NCBI GenBank assembly: GCA_023053545.1
Contig: JAKZAN010000002.1
Location: 10,474,790-10,538,789 of the forward strand
From: Lepidurus packardi
Taxonomy: Eukaryota > Arthropoda > Branchiopoda > Notostraca > Triopsidae
Length of the DNA: 64,000 bases
Direction of reading: 5' to 3'
Shown: in pieces, positions 49,401-60,700 of the stretch
Position numbering within the stretch: the first letter of the stretch is position 1
Layout: each line of letters opens with the position of its first letter
The notes under the pieces: model-generated
Seen by the model: only the letters and a program-made list of their open reading frames with translations
Database searches by the model: none
What the model was told of the DNA's origin: nothing
Program-made: the position numbers and the translations under genes

Positions 49401-50237
49401 GGGTTTGTGGAGCCAAGTTCGAGGCCAGCAGCCAAGGCGAGAAACGACCTACCACATTAATTCGCCGTTATGCTCATCTCTATTCGCAGAGTCGGGTAGA
49501 TGCGTTGGATGCTTTGGATGGTTTATCACAGTTGAAAGATGCGGAAGAGCTCAAATCCAAACTTCTATTTTCGGTCATTGTAGTGCGTATTTTCTTCTTT
49601 ATACCATTTTTCCGCAAACATTAATTTGACGTTCTTGCTATGTTATTGAAGCTGGCATTCCGGTCAGCGCAAAGTTCAAGCGCACAGATCCGTGAACAGG
49701 TGAAGCGAATATTGCAAATTTCTCCTTCGCCTATGGCATCCAAAGGCGAGTTGGAAAATGCTGCCAAACAAGTTGAGCAAAGTATAACTTCGTACCTGAA
49801 GCTAACAATTGCGAACTTTGATTTGACGAAGAACGTAGAAGTAAAGCTAACCTCGGTTTAAGTAGTAGTTCGCATTATATTTCCTGTATCTTTAGGATGT
49901 CTGCTCTCAAATTTGGGCAACCTTGTATGACTATCCTTGCTTGATGGACTGCGAAGCATTAACCAAGTACGTCAAGGAATGCGTAAGGTTAGCGTGGGGT
50001 TTGGCGAACCAGGTAAAATTGTTTATATTTCTGTCTCTAATGACGTATTTATGCATAAAATGATTGTAGTCGCCCGCTTTTGTATTGGAATATGAAACAC
50101 GAACATTTCAGCCCGAATTGCATGTCCGATTTCATACATCCCAACCTAACAGCAATGTTATTAAAACATATTTCTGGCCCTCCCTCTTCGAAGGACGTGG
50201 CGGTGCTTGTGTTCACAAAGGCGTTGTCTTAACATAA
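46401..50237 (+). CDS. Mieap (SPATA18) C-terminal-domain protein, long isoform
   Basis: Eight exons (46401-47726, 47925-48087, 48829-48993, 49065-49302, 49366-49582, 49652-49840, 49896-50012, 50070-50237) give 860 aa. The C-terminal third resembles the Mieap/SPATA18 C-terminal domain: LIRRYAHLYSQSRVDALDAL, a basic LAFRSAQ helix, YVKECVRLAWGLANQSPAF, HVRFHTSQPNSN, TYFWPSLFEG and the ending GGACVHKGVVLT. Vertebrate Mieap acts in mitochondrial quality control. Before it lie a poly-Pro stretch (PLPPPPPPPPLP) and a coiled coil (HVAALQAEIETLKTELGQTR). The long N-terminal exon (442 codons) has Cys- and Lys-rich helical blocks such as FICSCKKLLKVIVLSD and EEIQERLIKNKTLLNVVE that I cannot assign. All phases agree. 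The ATG at 46401 was chosen because the upstream in-frame start is only GTG. A short form starts inside the gene at 48649. Confidence 0.78.
48649..50237 (+). CDS. Mieap-like gene, short isoform from internal first exon
   Basis: An ATG frame at 48649-48781 (44 codons, MSSTLTKRWSWNK, then coiled-coil-like FLNHSLEDITALDEEINRIVSQISTL) ends in phase 1 at a GTCATG donor. It joins the exon at 48829 in exactly the same phase as the upstream exon 47925-48087 does. The result would be a 408-aa protein holding the coiled coil and Mieap domain without the long N-terminus. As an internal exon of the long form it would introduce a stop, so it makes sense only as an alternative first exon with its own promoter in the 0.74-kb intron. 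The 47-bp intron is short and the donor is weak, so this is plausible but not proved. Confidence 0.5.
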
Positions 50238-50637
50238 AAAAAAATTGAATCAATACCCGACACCTATCTTAAATAATATACCAGTGAATTCAACCATGTT
50301 TTCTCGTTCTGTATTTATGAAACGTGCGCTTATGTTTTGCTAGCAGAAGAAATACGCGAAATGCGGTTAATTACATACTCTTGTAGTGATTTAACATTCA
50401 AGCGATTCAGCATTCAAGTGATTTAGCATTCAAGCGATTATGTATTCTATTAAAATTACATTATTCATTAAAAAGGTCATTTCTTCCTACACGGATTAAA
50501 ACTGGTGCCGTAGGCCACGGTTAAATTTCTTTCGTCTTTAATTACTTTGGCCCTCTATTGAAAGCATTGTTAAACTTTATTGTAAACAGGTGGCTGTTCA
50601 AGGAATTGTGTTCAGTAGAGAATCTACAATAAAAAAA
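50238..50637. other. Intergenic, Mieap-like to VPS35L
   Basis: 400 bp containing a small 16-bp tandem repeat (50388-50447) and the VPS35L leader. No core promoter motif is clear. Confidence 0.45.
50388..50447 (+). repeat. 16-bp tandem repeat, about 3.7 copies
   Basis: Units GATTTAACATTCAAGC, GATTCAGCATTCAAGT and GATTTAGCATTCAAGC follow one another exactly, then a degraded fourth copy. It lies about 190 bp upstream of the VPS35L start. Confidence 0.8.
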
Positions 50638-53600
50638 ATGTCATATAAATGGTAAATTAAAAAATTACTCATGAAAAAGATTGGAAAGACATTTTCCTTA
50701 CTGTAGGATTGCACGACCAAGGAATTATTCTGAAGAATTGGAAGAATTAAGTGAGAAACCTGAGCGCTTAAGAACCTTTGAGCATCCCTTGTCGGCAGTC
50801 AAAAATGTTCCACTCCCAGTAAAACAACTTCAATTTACGATCCTGTAGTGTTTTTCTAATTTTCTTTAATCCTTTTAATGCAATCAGGCGGCAACAAGAA
50901 ATAGCTCCAGTTCGTCTAGTCCTGCGGCATCAAGGAAAGCGACGTTGATTATGTCGTTATTTGACCCTTTGGGTTCTGCTTTTGATGGAACAGACCCTTT
51001 AAGCCAGTTCTCCCTCACAGAAGCAGATCCTCTCTCCCACTTGGCTAATGACGATTTACTAGATAATGTATTTTTTAATAGTTATTACACTCCTACTGTT
51101 ATACTCTTTGATAATCTACTGATTTAGGGCAAGGATGAGAGCACAGGCTTTAGTACTAAAAGTCCAAAGTTTGCCCCCTGGAATCCTAAAAAGGCTGCTA
51201 TACTCTCCAAATTCACAACTTCAGAAAAGATGTCTATCGTTACAAGTTTTCTACCTGGGGGCCATAAAAGTAACTTGTTTAGAAGTAAAATAAACATTGG
51301 TGGAATGTTTTTTTCTTTTTCCACAAAAAAGTTTTAATTAAGCCGTCAAGTACGGCTACTGAAGCAGAGAAGATTCGTTCACGTCTGGAGCAATTGGACA
51401 CTTTCGAGGAAGGAAGTGTTAGAGAAGTAGTGGGTCTTAGTCAGCAAGAGTATATACAACGTATTTCTCTACTCGGCGACGAACTCTGTTCAGCATGGGC
51501 TCAAGATCAGCGTGTAAAAGCCTTAAAAATCGTAATCCAGGTAACTTAAATCCACTCATCTAGTCCTATTTTGTTTAACGTACGTTTAACTCCCTTTTTT
51601 GCAGAGTTCCAAGATGTTATTAGACACCACGCCTTTGACCTTCTACCCAAGCAAATTTGTATTGATCACTGACTTGCTGGACGCATTTGGTACCCTGGTT
51701 TTTGAACGTATCTTCGCAAAAGCTCAAGAAGAAAGCAACATGCCTAGTTCCTCAAAAAAGCCCGTTTTTGTGCCCTCGAATTTTACACCAGAAATGATCC
51801 CGGAGTCTGCTAAAGATACCTGTCGCAATTGGTTCTATAAGATCGCTTCAATTCGCGAGCTTCTGCCCCGCCTGTACGTAGAAATGGCCATTCTCAAGTG
51901 TTACTCCTTCTTGTCAGAAAAGTAATTATCTTCGAGTGAAATTTAAGTTTCTATGATAGCTTTAATACGTTTGCATTTGTAGTGAGTTCACCGGAGCGTT
52001 GCTACGCTTGAACCGCACGATTAGAGGACTTGGAGACCCGTTAATAGCCATCTACGCTCGTTGTTATTTGGCCAGGATTGGCTTATCCTTAGACAGCTGG
52101 GCTGTTGAGCACGTTTACCTGAAAGAAGCCATTCAAGATGTTTTCTTCACTTACCATCAAGTAGCTTATGCAAGTTTTTACACCTTTTTAAGACAAAAAA
52201 TTGCTTTGGTAGGTATTCTCCCCACGAATTAAGGTTCAATGTGTGGCCCACAGAGTTGACATGCCTACTTACTGGTCTTTGTACATCCCTGCCCTAGATT
52301 GGCTGATGGAATTGCACATCAAGAAGTTCTCAGCTGCTAACTTGGAGGCTTTACTCCAGAAGTGCGCTCAGCAAGCAGACAAGTAATGCTTAGCGAGCCC
52401 AAAACTAGTTAAAAAAAATTAAACTTTCTTGTGGACTTCTTACAGTGGACTTCTACTACATTCGCTACTCTCCACATTCCCGCCCGAGTTCGTAGCTGAG
52501 CGCGTTGAATTAATAGTTAAATTAATAGCCTCTGCTAGTGAAGAAAGTACATTATCTCTGGTTTGAACCTAAAGCTTTCTAATTTTAGTGTTGTCATAGG
52601 TTATGTCAAATATTCCTTATGGCAAAGCTTAGGACATTGCTTGCTAAAAGCTCAATTATCCGAACCTCGCTATAAAACGAGTTTACTGAACGATGTTTGG
52701 GGGCAAGTGGCACAACTGAGGAATTCTGCGCATTATATGGCGTGCGCAGAGGTTTGGTTGCCGTTCGTAGCCAGACATTTCGGGGTAAGTTCGGAATTTT
52801 TTTAAAGAGAAAAAGTCGTAAAATATATTTTTTCTTGCCAGAAAAGTGAGGTTAATATTTTGCTGGGCGACTTAATTGCCCACCTGGAACCCGAGAGAAA
52901 TGCAGAGCACCATTACCATCAGTTACAGTCTCTGATTGTCCAACTCATGTCAGAAAGCAGGGATCTGTGTACGTTTCTAACTATGGTAAATGTGTGAGTA
53001 ATGAAAGTGTTTACGCCGCTCAACGTTCATTACATTTAGGACAAGTTCTTGCCGTTCCTAGATCTTTTCCGGAAGGAAATCGTACGTGTCGAAGTGTCCA
53101 AAAAGTGCCTTCAGGAGTTTCTTAGGAAACGAGGCAGTTTATTCGTTGGAGATCCCGAATTAGTGAACACGCTGCTCTCCTTGGCCTCAATTATCAACAA
53201 TGCACTAAGGTAAAAACAACTTAGACAATCTATTTGTTTATAAAGTTAATATATAAAGTAGCTAACATTTCTTGCTCTAAATAGCGCGCAAACTGTGGAA
53301 GATGAGCGACGTCAAGCTAGTGAACTACTAAGTAAATTAGTGCATTTGGTGGACTACGGGAAAGATTTCGAGCAGCAGTTGACTTTTTATGTTGAAGCCA
53401 GAGCTGCATTCTCTAATCTGGATCCCGTACTTGTTCATTTAATTCACGTAAGTTTAATAAGGGCTTGACGAACATTTAAGTTTGTTTATTTTGTATTTAC
53501 TTATTTTTCTCACCTTTCTCTTTCCTAGCTTGTGAACCGGCTTTCAATGAGGACAAAGGAATTGACACAGGGAGTTCATTCGAAGAAAACAGCTGCATTT

Positions 53601-55213
53601 GTACGAGCTTGCATTGCATATTGCTTCATTACCATCCCAGGACTTGCCAATCCGTTTACGCGTGTTAATTTGTATGCCCTTACTGGACAAATCGCATTAA
53701 CGAATCAGTGCTGGGGTCAAGGTAGAGGCGGTGAAAGAAATGGAATGGAGAAGCCAATTTTGAATTGATCGATTTTTGTGTGTTGTTTAAGCTGATTCCT
53801 GTTTGGAAGCTGCTGTAGCGAGTTTGGCAGATCTGCACGTTCACGCTGAGAAAATTGGCTTAAAAGACATCGAAACGTTAGTGAATACGACCGTTTCTAA
53901 TCTCATGTCGACCTTGCTACTATGCCCGGTAAAAGCAAACTTTAACCTAACTTAGCATAATTGACATGCAATTTTCTTTTGGATGCCAGGACAATTTGGA
54001 GCAGGGTCATTTGCATTTGGTGAGGAAATTGCTAAGAGTAACAAGAGAATTTCCCAACAAAGCTGCAATTTACATCCAAGCCCTTAGGCTACTATCAGCT
54101 GTTGTGCAAGATGAGTATTTACTGCATATCGACAATTGTAAGTTTCCACAGGAACCAAGTATAACGAGGAGAAAGGCTTTTAATGTTTTAAGATATACTT
54201 GTAGTCAAAGTTTACCTAGTTATAGCTGAGAAGTTACCTAGTTCGTCTAAACTTTCTGATTTATATTATAAACTTTCTGATTTATGATTTATAAGTAAGT
54301 AATAATATTTCGCTGATGCAAAGTATATCCACATTTTAAAGTAGAGGGTTAATTAGTTTAGTTGTTGACGGAGTATGCGATCGTAAGAAAAACTTTTGAG
54401 CCAGTTGCCAATAGCGCAGCCCTGAGAGCCTAAATAAGATTTCGCGCACTTTAGTTATACATACTACAATCTTAGTCATCAAAAATCGAGGTTTTCTTCC
54501 CCTCATTACACAACTATCCATTCGGCTGTATACAATATGTGACTGGCTAGTATGCCATACAACTCTTGGTGTATATCCCAAGGCAAAGATTAGGTTAGAT
54601 TAGGTTAAATACTTGTAGGATCGGTAGTCAACCTAGCGCAATTAAACGGTTGTGTAATTTTCAAAACCGAAGTAAGGTAGTTTTTCTGGGAAAGCTTCAC
54701 TCTTATTACATTTTTAGGTGATTCCAATGATGTGCTGCGTGGAGGCGACCCCCAGTTCAGCAGCCAAGTCGAGAGTGACTGCACAACTGTGCTAGAAGAA
54801 CTACTCAACCATTTGAGACTCTTGGGCGAGTCACAAAGTTTTAGAGATCAGGTAATTCACCTAAGACTTTCTCGTTTTTTAACTTTCTTCTTTCGTTTTT
54901 AAAGGCATGTGTGGCACTGGAGCTAATGTCGGCTATTATTTCTCTGGCTGATTTTAGCCGTGAACACAAACTGGCTTCCTTGGCCGTAAATCTCTGGAAC
55001 TTGGCTCAGAAACACGGGCAGTGGGATGCTCAATATGCGGTAACTTGTCTTGTAGCCTTATTTTATTAACGGTGACGTTGACGGTTTTTTATGTAATGTG
55101 TTTTATAGAAACGGGTGTCGAGTTGGGTTCGTACGCTAGGTGACCAGGAAGGTGAAGGCACCATTATGTACCAGTTATCATCCCGGATCGTAATCTCGAG
55201 TACGAGAACTTGA
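50638..55213 (+). CDS. Vps35l: VPS35-like protein, retriever complex subunit
   Basis: Nineteen exons: 50638-50651, 50707-50818, 50888-51067, 51128-51269, 51332-51540, 51605-51921, 51983-52160, 52234-52382, 52446-52546, 52600-52784, 52842-52985, 53040-53209, 53285-53447, 53529-53721, 53792-53928, 53990-54137, 54718-54851, 54905-55039 and 55109-55213. They give 971 aa (human VPS35L, formerly C16orf62, is 963). With VPS26C and VPS29 it forms retriever, which works with the CCC and WASH complexes to recycle cargo from endosomes. Diagnostic blocks are DPLSQF after [104 protein letters not shown] and [10 protein letters not shown]. The first coding exon has only 14 bases. For exon 9 I used the GTACAT donor at 52547 because the later GTTTGA donor would put a stop in exon 10. 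A 580-bp intron precedes 54718. Confidence 0.94.
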
Positions 55214-57703
55214 GAGACTCTTTGTTACGAAGATAAACTTTGATTTCGTGAGATTATTAGGTCTAGTCCTTACCTTTAACGGTGGAGTATGTGCCTTTAG
55301 TAAGTTAGTTTCAACGTTTCAGTCGTTGGCTGGGTTCTTTGCTTTTTTCTTGTTGGTCCAGAGAAAAGCTTGTCAAATTCTTCGTTTTTCAATTTGAAGC
55401 TGAGGAGAGATTCTGTTTGCGTCTAGTTTTCGTTCCAAAGTTAAACGTTGAGTTCGAATGTGTAGTTTTACATGCGAATGATTGTGATATATAATTATTG
55501 TTTACTTCTGTACCAATTATTAATCTCAATTCTTGCAGAAACTTTATTATTATTTTTTGTACTTCGAAGTTTAACTTTAACAACATTAACGAGTCTCGTA
55601 TGGAAAGCTTCAGTAAGAGAGGTCACATCTTCCATTCACCTTGCATGTTAACGGGCGACGTGAACGGGTTTTTCACATAGCTAAGTCGTAAATATGAAGA
55701 AGCGCATTCTGAAGCTGGGCGGGTTATCGCGTACAGCTTATACACTTGTAGAAGTTATCGAAAACCAAAGCGTAATTCTAGGTCCAAAACAAAGTATTAG
55801 CCAGCAGATGAATTAGTAAAGTCAGCACAGAAATGACCACTGAATTTAAAGTGTCATCACAGCCTAGAGACAAACGGTACTTCACTGTAGAAGTAATGGT
55901 TATGCAACTTGTGAACTTCAGTACGTACAACAAACAGCCTACAGAAGCATCACAGTGTAGTTTTAATGACGACTATTTCAGTATCTACAGAAGAGAAGGA
56001 AGAGTGATTCCCTAATGTTAACCATGTCTCCTCTTTTCGTAAGTAATACAAATAATAGAAAATGCAAACCAATAGAATGTCTACAAACAGAAAAGTTAAA
56101 ACTAGAAACCGACTTTCTGGCCACCTCTTGACACAAGATTAGGCCGAAATTTTTCTGAATCGGGAACGAAAAATTCTTAATGTTAAAGAAAAAGTTGCAA
56201 TAGTATATAGTGGGGTAAACGAAATATCCAACAGCAAGATTGGGTGCCTGGGCGTTATGGAGATGAGCGGCCGATCAATACCTGCCACGATCGCGTTTTG
56301 CCGGGGCTTTAGTTTTATTGTACGCTTTTGAGCAGACGAGTACTGTGTCCGTAACTTCGTGAAAGCTTCTCAACCAGACTTGACGGAATTAACGTCTTAC
56401 GGGAATATCTCCTATCCGGTTTGCCCTCAGTGCTCATCGCCCAAGCTTGTTATGTAACTCATATGCATATAAGTCTTTCCCAGACATATATTTTGGCTCG
56501 GTTCTCGAAATCGTTTGGAGCGGGGAAACAATATAAGAGCTCAAAAGTATGGGAATAATGCGTCAGTAAAGGGAAACGCCATGGAAATGGAATAAAACAC
56601 CAGATAACGTTTTTTTTTATTGTATTGTAATTTATTTTATCGTTCAATTTAGCTAATTCGCATTACGGGCGGCAGATTTGCATACGCCTGAGGTGATACA
56701 AAATTCGGAGGAAAGGAGAGGTTATTAGGCGAAAAAGAAAATAAGAAAGGGTAGGGTGGGGTATCCAAGCGATAAAACTGGGCAGGAATGAGAAAAGGAA
56801 AAGAAAAGAGGGGAAAAGAAGCGAAAGGAGGACGGAACCTGCTTTCGACGGAATGCGGGATTCGAGGGTTCTATTTCCTCTGACCCTCCTGAAAGGGAGG
56901 CTCGTTTCCATTACCAACCCAGGAACGCTTGGTTCGCTCTCTGTGCTTATTTCCCAATGGTCCTTGAGAACCGTAGTTGTTTTCTGCAACAGCCTGTATT
57001 GTGTCGCGGTGAATCTAAGCCTTGGTTTGGTAAGTTTTTGCGCTTCTATAACGTGAGAGTTGTGCATGAAAACAAAGGATAAGTCTACAGGTAACATAAT
57101 TTAATTAAATCTACGCAAATAGGGTCAATTCAGTGGTGTTATAAGTAATTGCAAGTCGAATGTCGGCGCTTGGCGTCGTTTGTGGCCTCAATTTGGAAGC
57201 CCCTTTGCAGCCGCCATCCGCCATCTTGTGTTGAGGTTTCTCTGGCTGTAAAGCTTTGGAACGTCTTTTGTAGTACCGAACAGAATCACAGACAAGCCAC
57301 TCTATTTTGGTTAATTAAGGGGTCGGTTCCCTTTGCATTGTGATTCTGAGAAGTTCCTCTTCAGTCTTCGCAAAACAAGCCAAGCGTATCAACGTTGACA
57401 TTGCGTTAGATGTTCTTTTATAGTTCGGAATCGGAATCGCTTAAGTGCATTAGTACTCCGAGATAAACCTGCACCTCGGTAAAGGATTTAAGATTTTAGC
57501 GTTAATAAGTAGCAGCTCTAAAAGAGTTAGAAGTTTCCAGTCAGTTGTAAGAAGGGCACTGAAAAGTTCAATTAATTGTACATGAAATACTCGTACACAA
57601 AATATTAGTGTTAGCAGTTACTTCATGTTGCTCAATTTCTGTAAGCCATGTATTAATCGTTGTTTTGCCTTCTGTTTCAGCATGCTGCAATGGTATCTTA
57701 ACC
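55214..57703. other. Region upstream of the gawky start codon
   Basis: It contains the VPS35L 3'UTR and probably the gawky promoter and untranslated exon(s). Around 57205-57230 the sequence GCCGCCATCCGCCATCTTG resembles YY1/Pho-type initiator elements found at housekeeping promoters. The acceptor at 57679-57680 (TTTCAG) shows that the first coding exon is spliced to something upstream. The long minus-strand frame 56663-57097 looks non-coding. Confidence 0.45.
57211..57228 (+). promoter_or_regulatory. YY1/Pho-like initiator motif, candidate gawky promoter
   Basis: CCGCCATCCGCCATCTTG holds two CCGCCAT cores, the second extended to CGCCATCTTG, the YY1-type promoter element often found just downstream of start sites. 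It is about 480 bp before the gawky ATG. The role is inferred. Confidence 0.35.
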
Positions 57704-60700
57704 ATGGCACATCATCAGGTTGGACAGGTAAACAATCCATTATGATTTGTTTGTTTCAGCGTAGACTAATGTTTTCTTTTCCGAAATTTTCAGAATCAAG
57801 CGTATGAAGTTTATGCTCAGTCAACGGAGCAGATTAGTACAATCGGGTGTCCGAAGACCGACAGTTCTGCTGTGGTCTTGCCGTTTGAGAGGCCAAAGTG
57901 CCAAGCAGCTGTCTCCCTTCCAGAACAAGTGCCTCTTTCTGTGGTAGGCAAACATCTATTTATCTATTATCTGTTTATCCATCTATTATGTATATATATA
58001 TATATTTATCTATATATTTATAATCTGTGTGAAGTCCAAATTGACTTACCCATTTTAAAGGGTTTAATTTGGTTAACTAATTGAGTGACGTTGAGTTTTT
58101 CCCCCCTGGATAACGGTTTCACGTTCATGGTTTAGAGAAGGAAAAGTGATCCTTCCTAATTAGCATTACACTATGTTGCTGTTCTTTGCCGATTTTAAGT
58201 TGTCTTGGTTGCGGTTTTTTCCCCTATTAGCACTAAGAGCACATCAACGATAAGGACAAGTGACGAGACTTGCGATAAGCTAAATGATAAAGACGAGCTC
58301 AATGTATACCACTTTTTCAAGCCATCACACTGCTGTCATGTCTTTCTTTACTTGTTCTCGATATTTTTGTCATTGTTTAAAGGGTGTTATTTGGTGTTCC
58401 AAATTAGGGCTCCATGTAAATTCGTGTAAATTCGGGAATGTGAAGCTGATCAAACGTTGAATTGTCTAGGACCTGCAAAGCTGCCTCGAGGAGGCTGATT
58501 CCGACCAGCCTCGTCTCTGCCAGTCCTGTCACAGCTTTGTGGGATCTGCCAGTCACAATTATCCCAAAGAACAAAGCGAAGGGAGTCAGCCAACGCGGCC
58601 CACAAGCATGGCAGCTACCACGGACAACTTCGACCATGAGGGTAGTTGTTTGATTATGCTGAAGCGTGTTGCTACGCCGACAGCACACGATTCGAGTAGC
58701 CAAGTTGCCTCAACCAGAGCTGGAGCTGACCCTGGTTCAGAGACACGCTGCTGCGAGTCGACCCCCTATCCCTTAGCCCCGCCTATCCTTGTCCCCCACA
58801 TCTCCCCCATATCTGTGATATTCAGCTCCACCGTTTGCAGCCTAGGAGAGGCAGGCTCTGGCCAGGGCGAAAGGAAGTACAGCCAACAATCACCGTCCTC
58901 GCTCCTAGCAGCGCCACACACCCAATTAGAAGTAAGTTTTCAAACAGAAACCCGCCTTCTTAAAATACACGCATTTATTATAATTTCTCATTCATTTTCG
59001 AAGAATTCTGCACCAGACATGAAACATTTCAGTACAAGGTGAAAGTTTTTATTGACAGAGAAATGTCCCTTAAGGACCTTAGTAAACATTAAAAACGAAT
59101 TTTTCATGCTGAGGCGGAATGCACATACAAATTGGATTTCTTTCCAAAAGATTGCTTCTGCACTTCACGAATTTGTATTTAAAGTGTTCTAAACATGAGA
59201 TTTTCAGGTCTCGTTGAACATGTATGAATGATCAAACGTACGGAAGATTGACCGTGTAAGATTGATCGAAATTGAACAACTGTGAAGGATTTGGATTAAA
59301 ATAGTACTCACTTTGGAATTGTTTTCGTTGTTTTGTGCAGGGCTGCTTTCCTTTTGCCGGCTGTTCTTCCGTCAGCAATAGTCTCAACGATGCACAAAGC
59401 GCCGCCTCTGCTGCAACAGCCCACATTCCGAACCCCGTGAGACATTCTCAGGCGACGCCTTGGCGCCTCGATGGAGGCGCAGGTGACGAAGACGATGACC
59501 AAGACATGGCCACGCCCACTCGCCTCAGTCCTCGCGACCCCTATCCCATAACTACTACTCCTGTACTCGAACCGACGATAACCAAGGGTGTGATGCTCAT
59601 GGTGCCACGTGATGTTCGTGATGAAGTTGAAGTTGATGATGAGACACTTATGGATCAAGTTCAAGTTGATGATGCTAATGTCAGTAGTAATGTCTCCTCT
59701 TCCTCGTCGTTTCCAAAGTTTGTCTCTTTGTCGTCCTGCATGCATGTTCCCCCCTCTTCCCCCTCAGTGCGCGGCGAGACTGCCAATAATGTTGACGATG
59801 CAGGACAGGATGATGCCCAGCGAAATGCTACTAATAATACAACCCCCCCGGACCGGCATCCGTCTTCGTCCTCCCCCTCCTTCTCCTCCTTGACGGCCAA
59901 CTACACAGTCCCCGAAGTTTCGAGCTTTAAAAATAACAAGTATCAATTCGTGAACTACTCAGGAGTCAAGAATCCTCCAAGTGCAACTTACCATACCGAT
60001 TTGGACAAAAACAAAAACGACATTTGCTACCCAACCGGACCTGCCTCCAATCGCCGATGGGGCGTACCAGCAGGATGGGGCTTGCGTGGCGGTGGAGAAA
60101 CGTCACTGACTACACCAACCGGCGCTGGTGGGTGGGGTAACAGCACCGGAAGTGGTGGTGGGGGAGGGAATGCGAGTTGGGGTGCCCCCGGCGCAGGATC
60201 GGGAACTTCGGGCGGTGCCATTGGAGGAGGTGGGGCCAATAGTGTGGCTACCCCTCCCAATCAGTGGGGCGCTCTGGCCGCGAGCACACGAGCCAATCCT
60301 GGCGCACCTAGTCAAGGACCCAACGGCAACCCCAATAACCCTTCCATCAACGCTGCGGTGGGCGGGAACAGTACCAACGGGAGCGGGAACAAAGTAACTG
60401 CGCCGAATCCCTCTACTTCTCCCGGCCAAAACAAAAACGGAGGCGGAAGTTCGCCTAACCCAAATAATGGACCGGGTAGTGGCGGGAGTAATAATGGCGG
60501 TGGACCCGGAAGTGGGCCAGGCAGTGGAGTTAGCGCCGCCAGTAAGCAACTGGAGCAGTTGAGCAGCATCCGTGAAGCTATTTATAGCCCAGATGGCTGG
60601 GGAGGCGTAAGTTAATTCTTTTTTTCTCCCCCACACCTCCAGATATTATGGACTCCGGACCCCGACAGGCCTAACCTAACCTTATGACGTATTTTCTAAT

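Noticed and set aside
52547-52561. Later donor (GTTTGA) for VPS35L exon 9
   Set aside because: Using it puts a stop in exon 10; the GTACAT donor at 52547 keeps the frame and the spacing of the human protein.
56663-57097. 144-codon minus-strand frame with a hydrophobic stretch
   Set aside because: The Leu/Phe/Ser-rich part is the reverse of a purine-rich simple tract (GAAAAG repeats), so the frame is a composition artefact.
57682-57727. Earlier ATG in the first coding exon of gawky
   Set aside because: Read through the splice it hits a stop within a few codons of exon 2; the ATG at 57704 has a better context and stays open.
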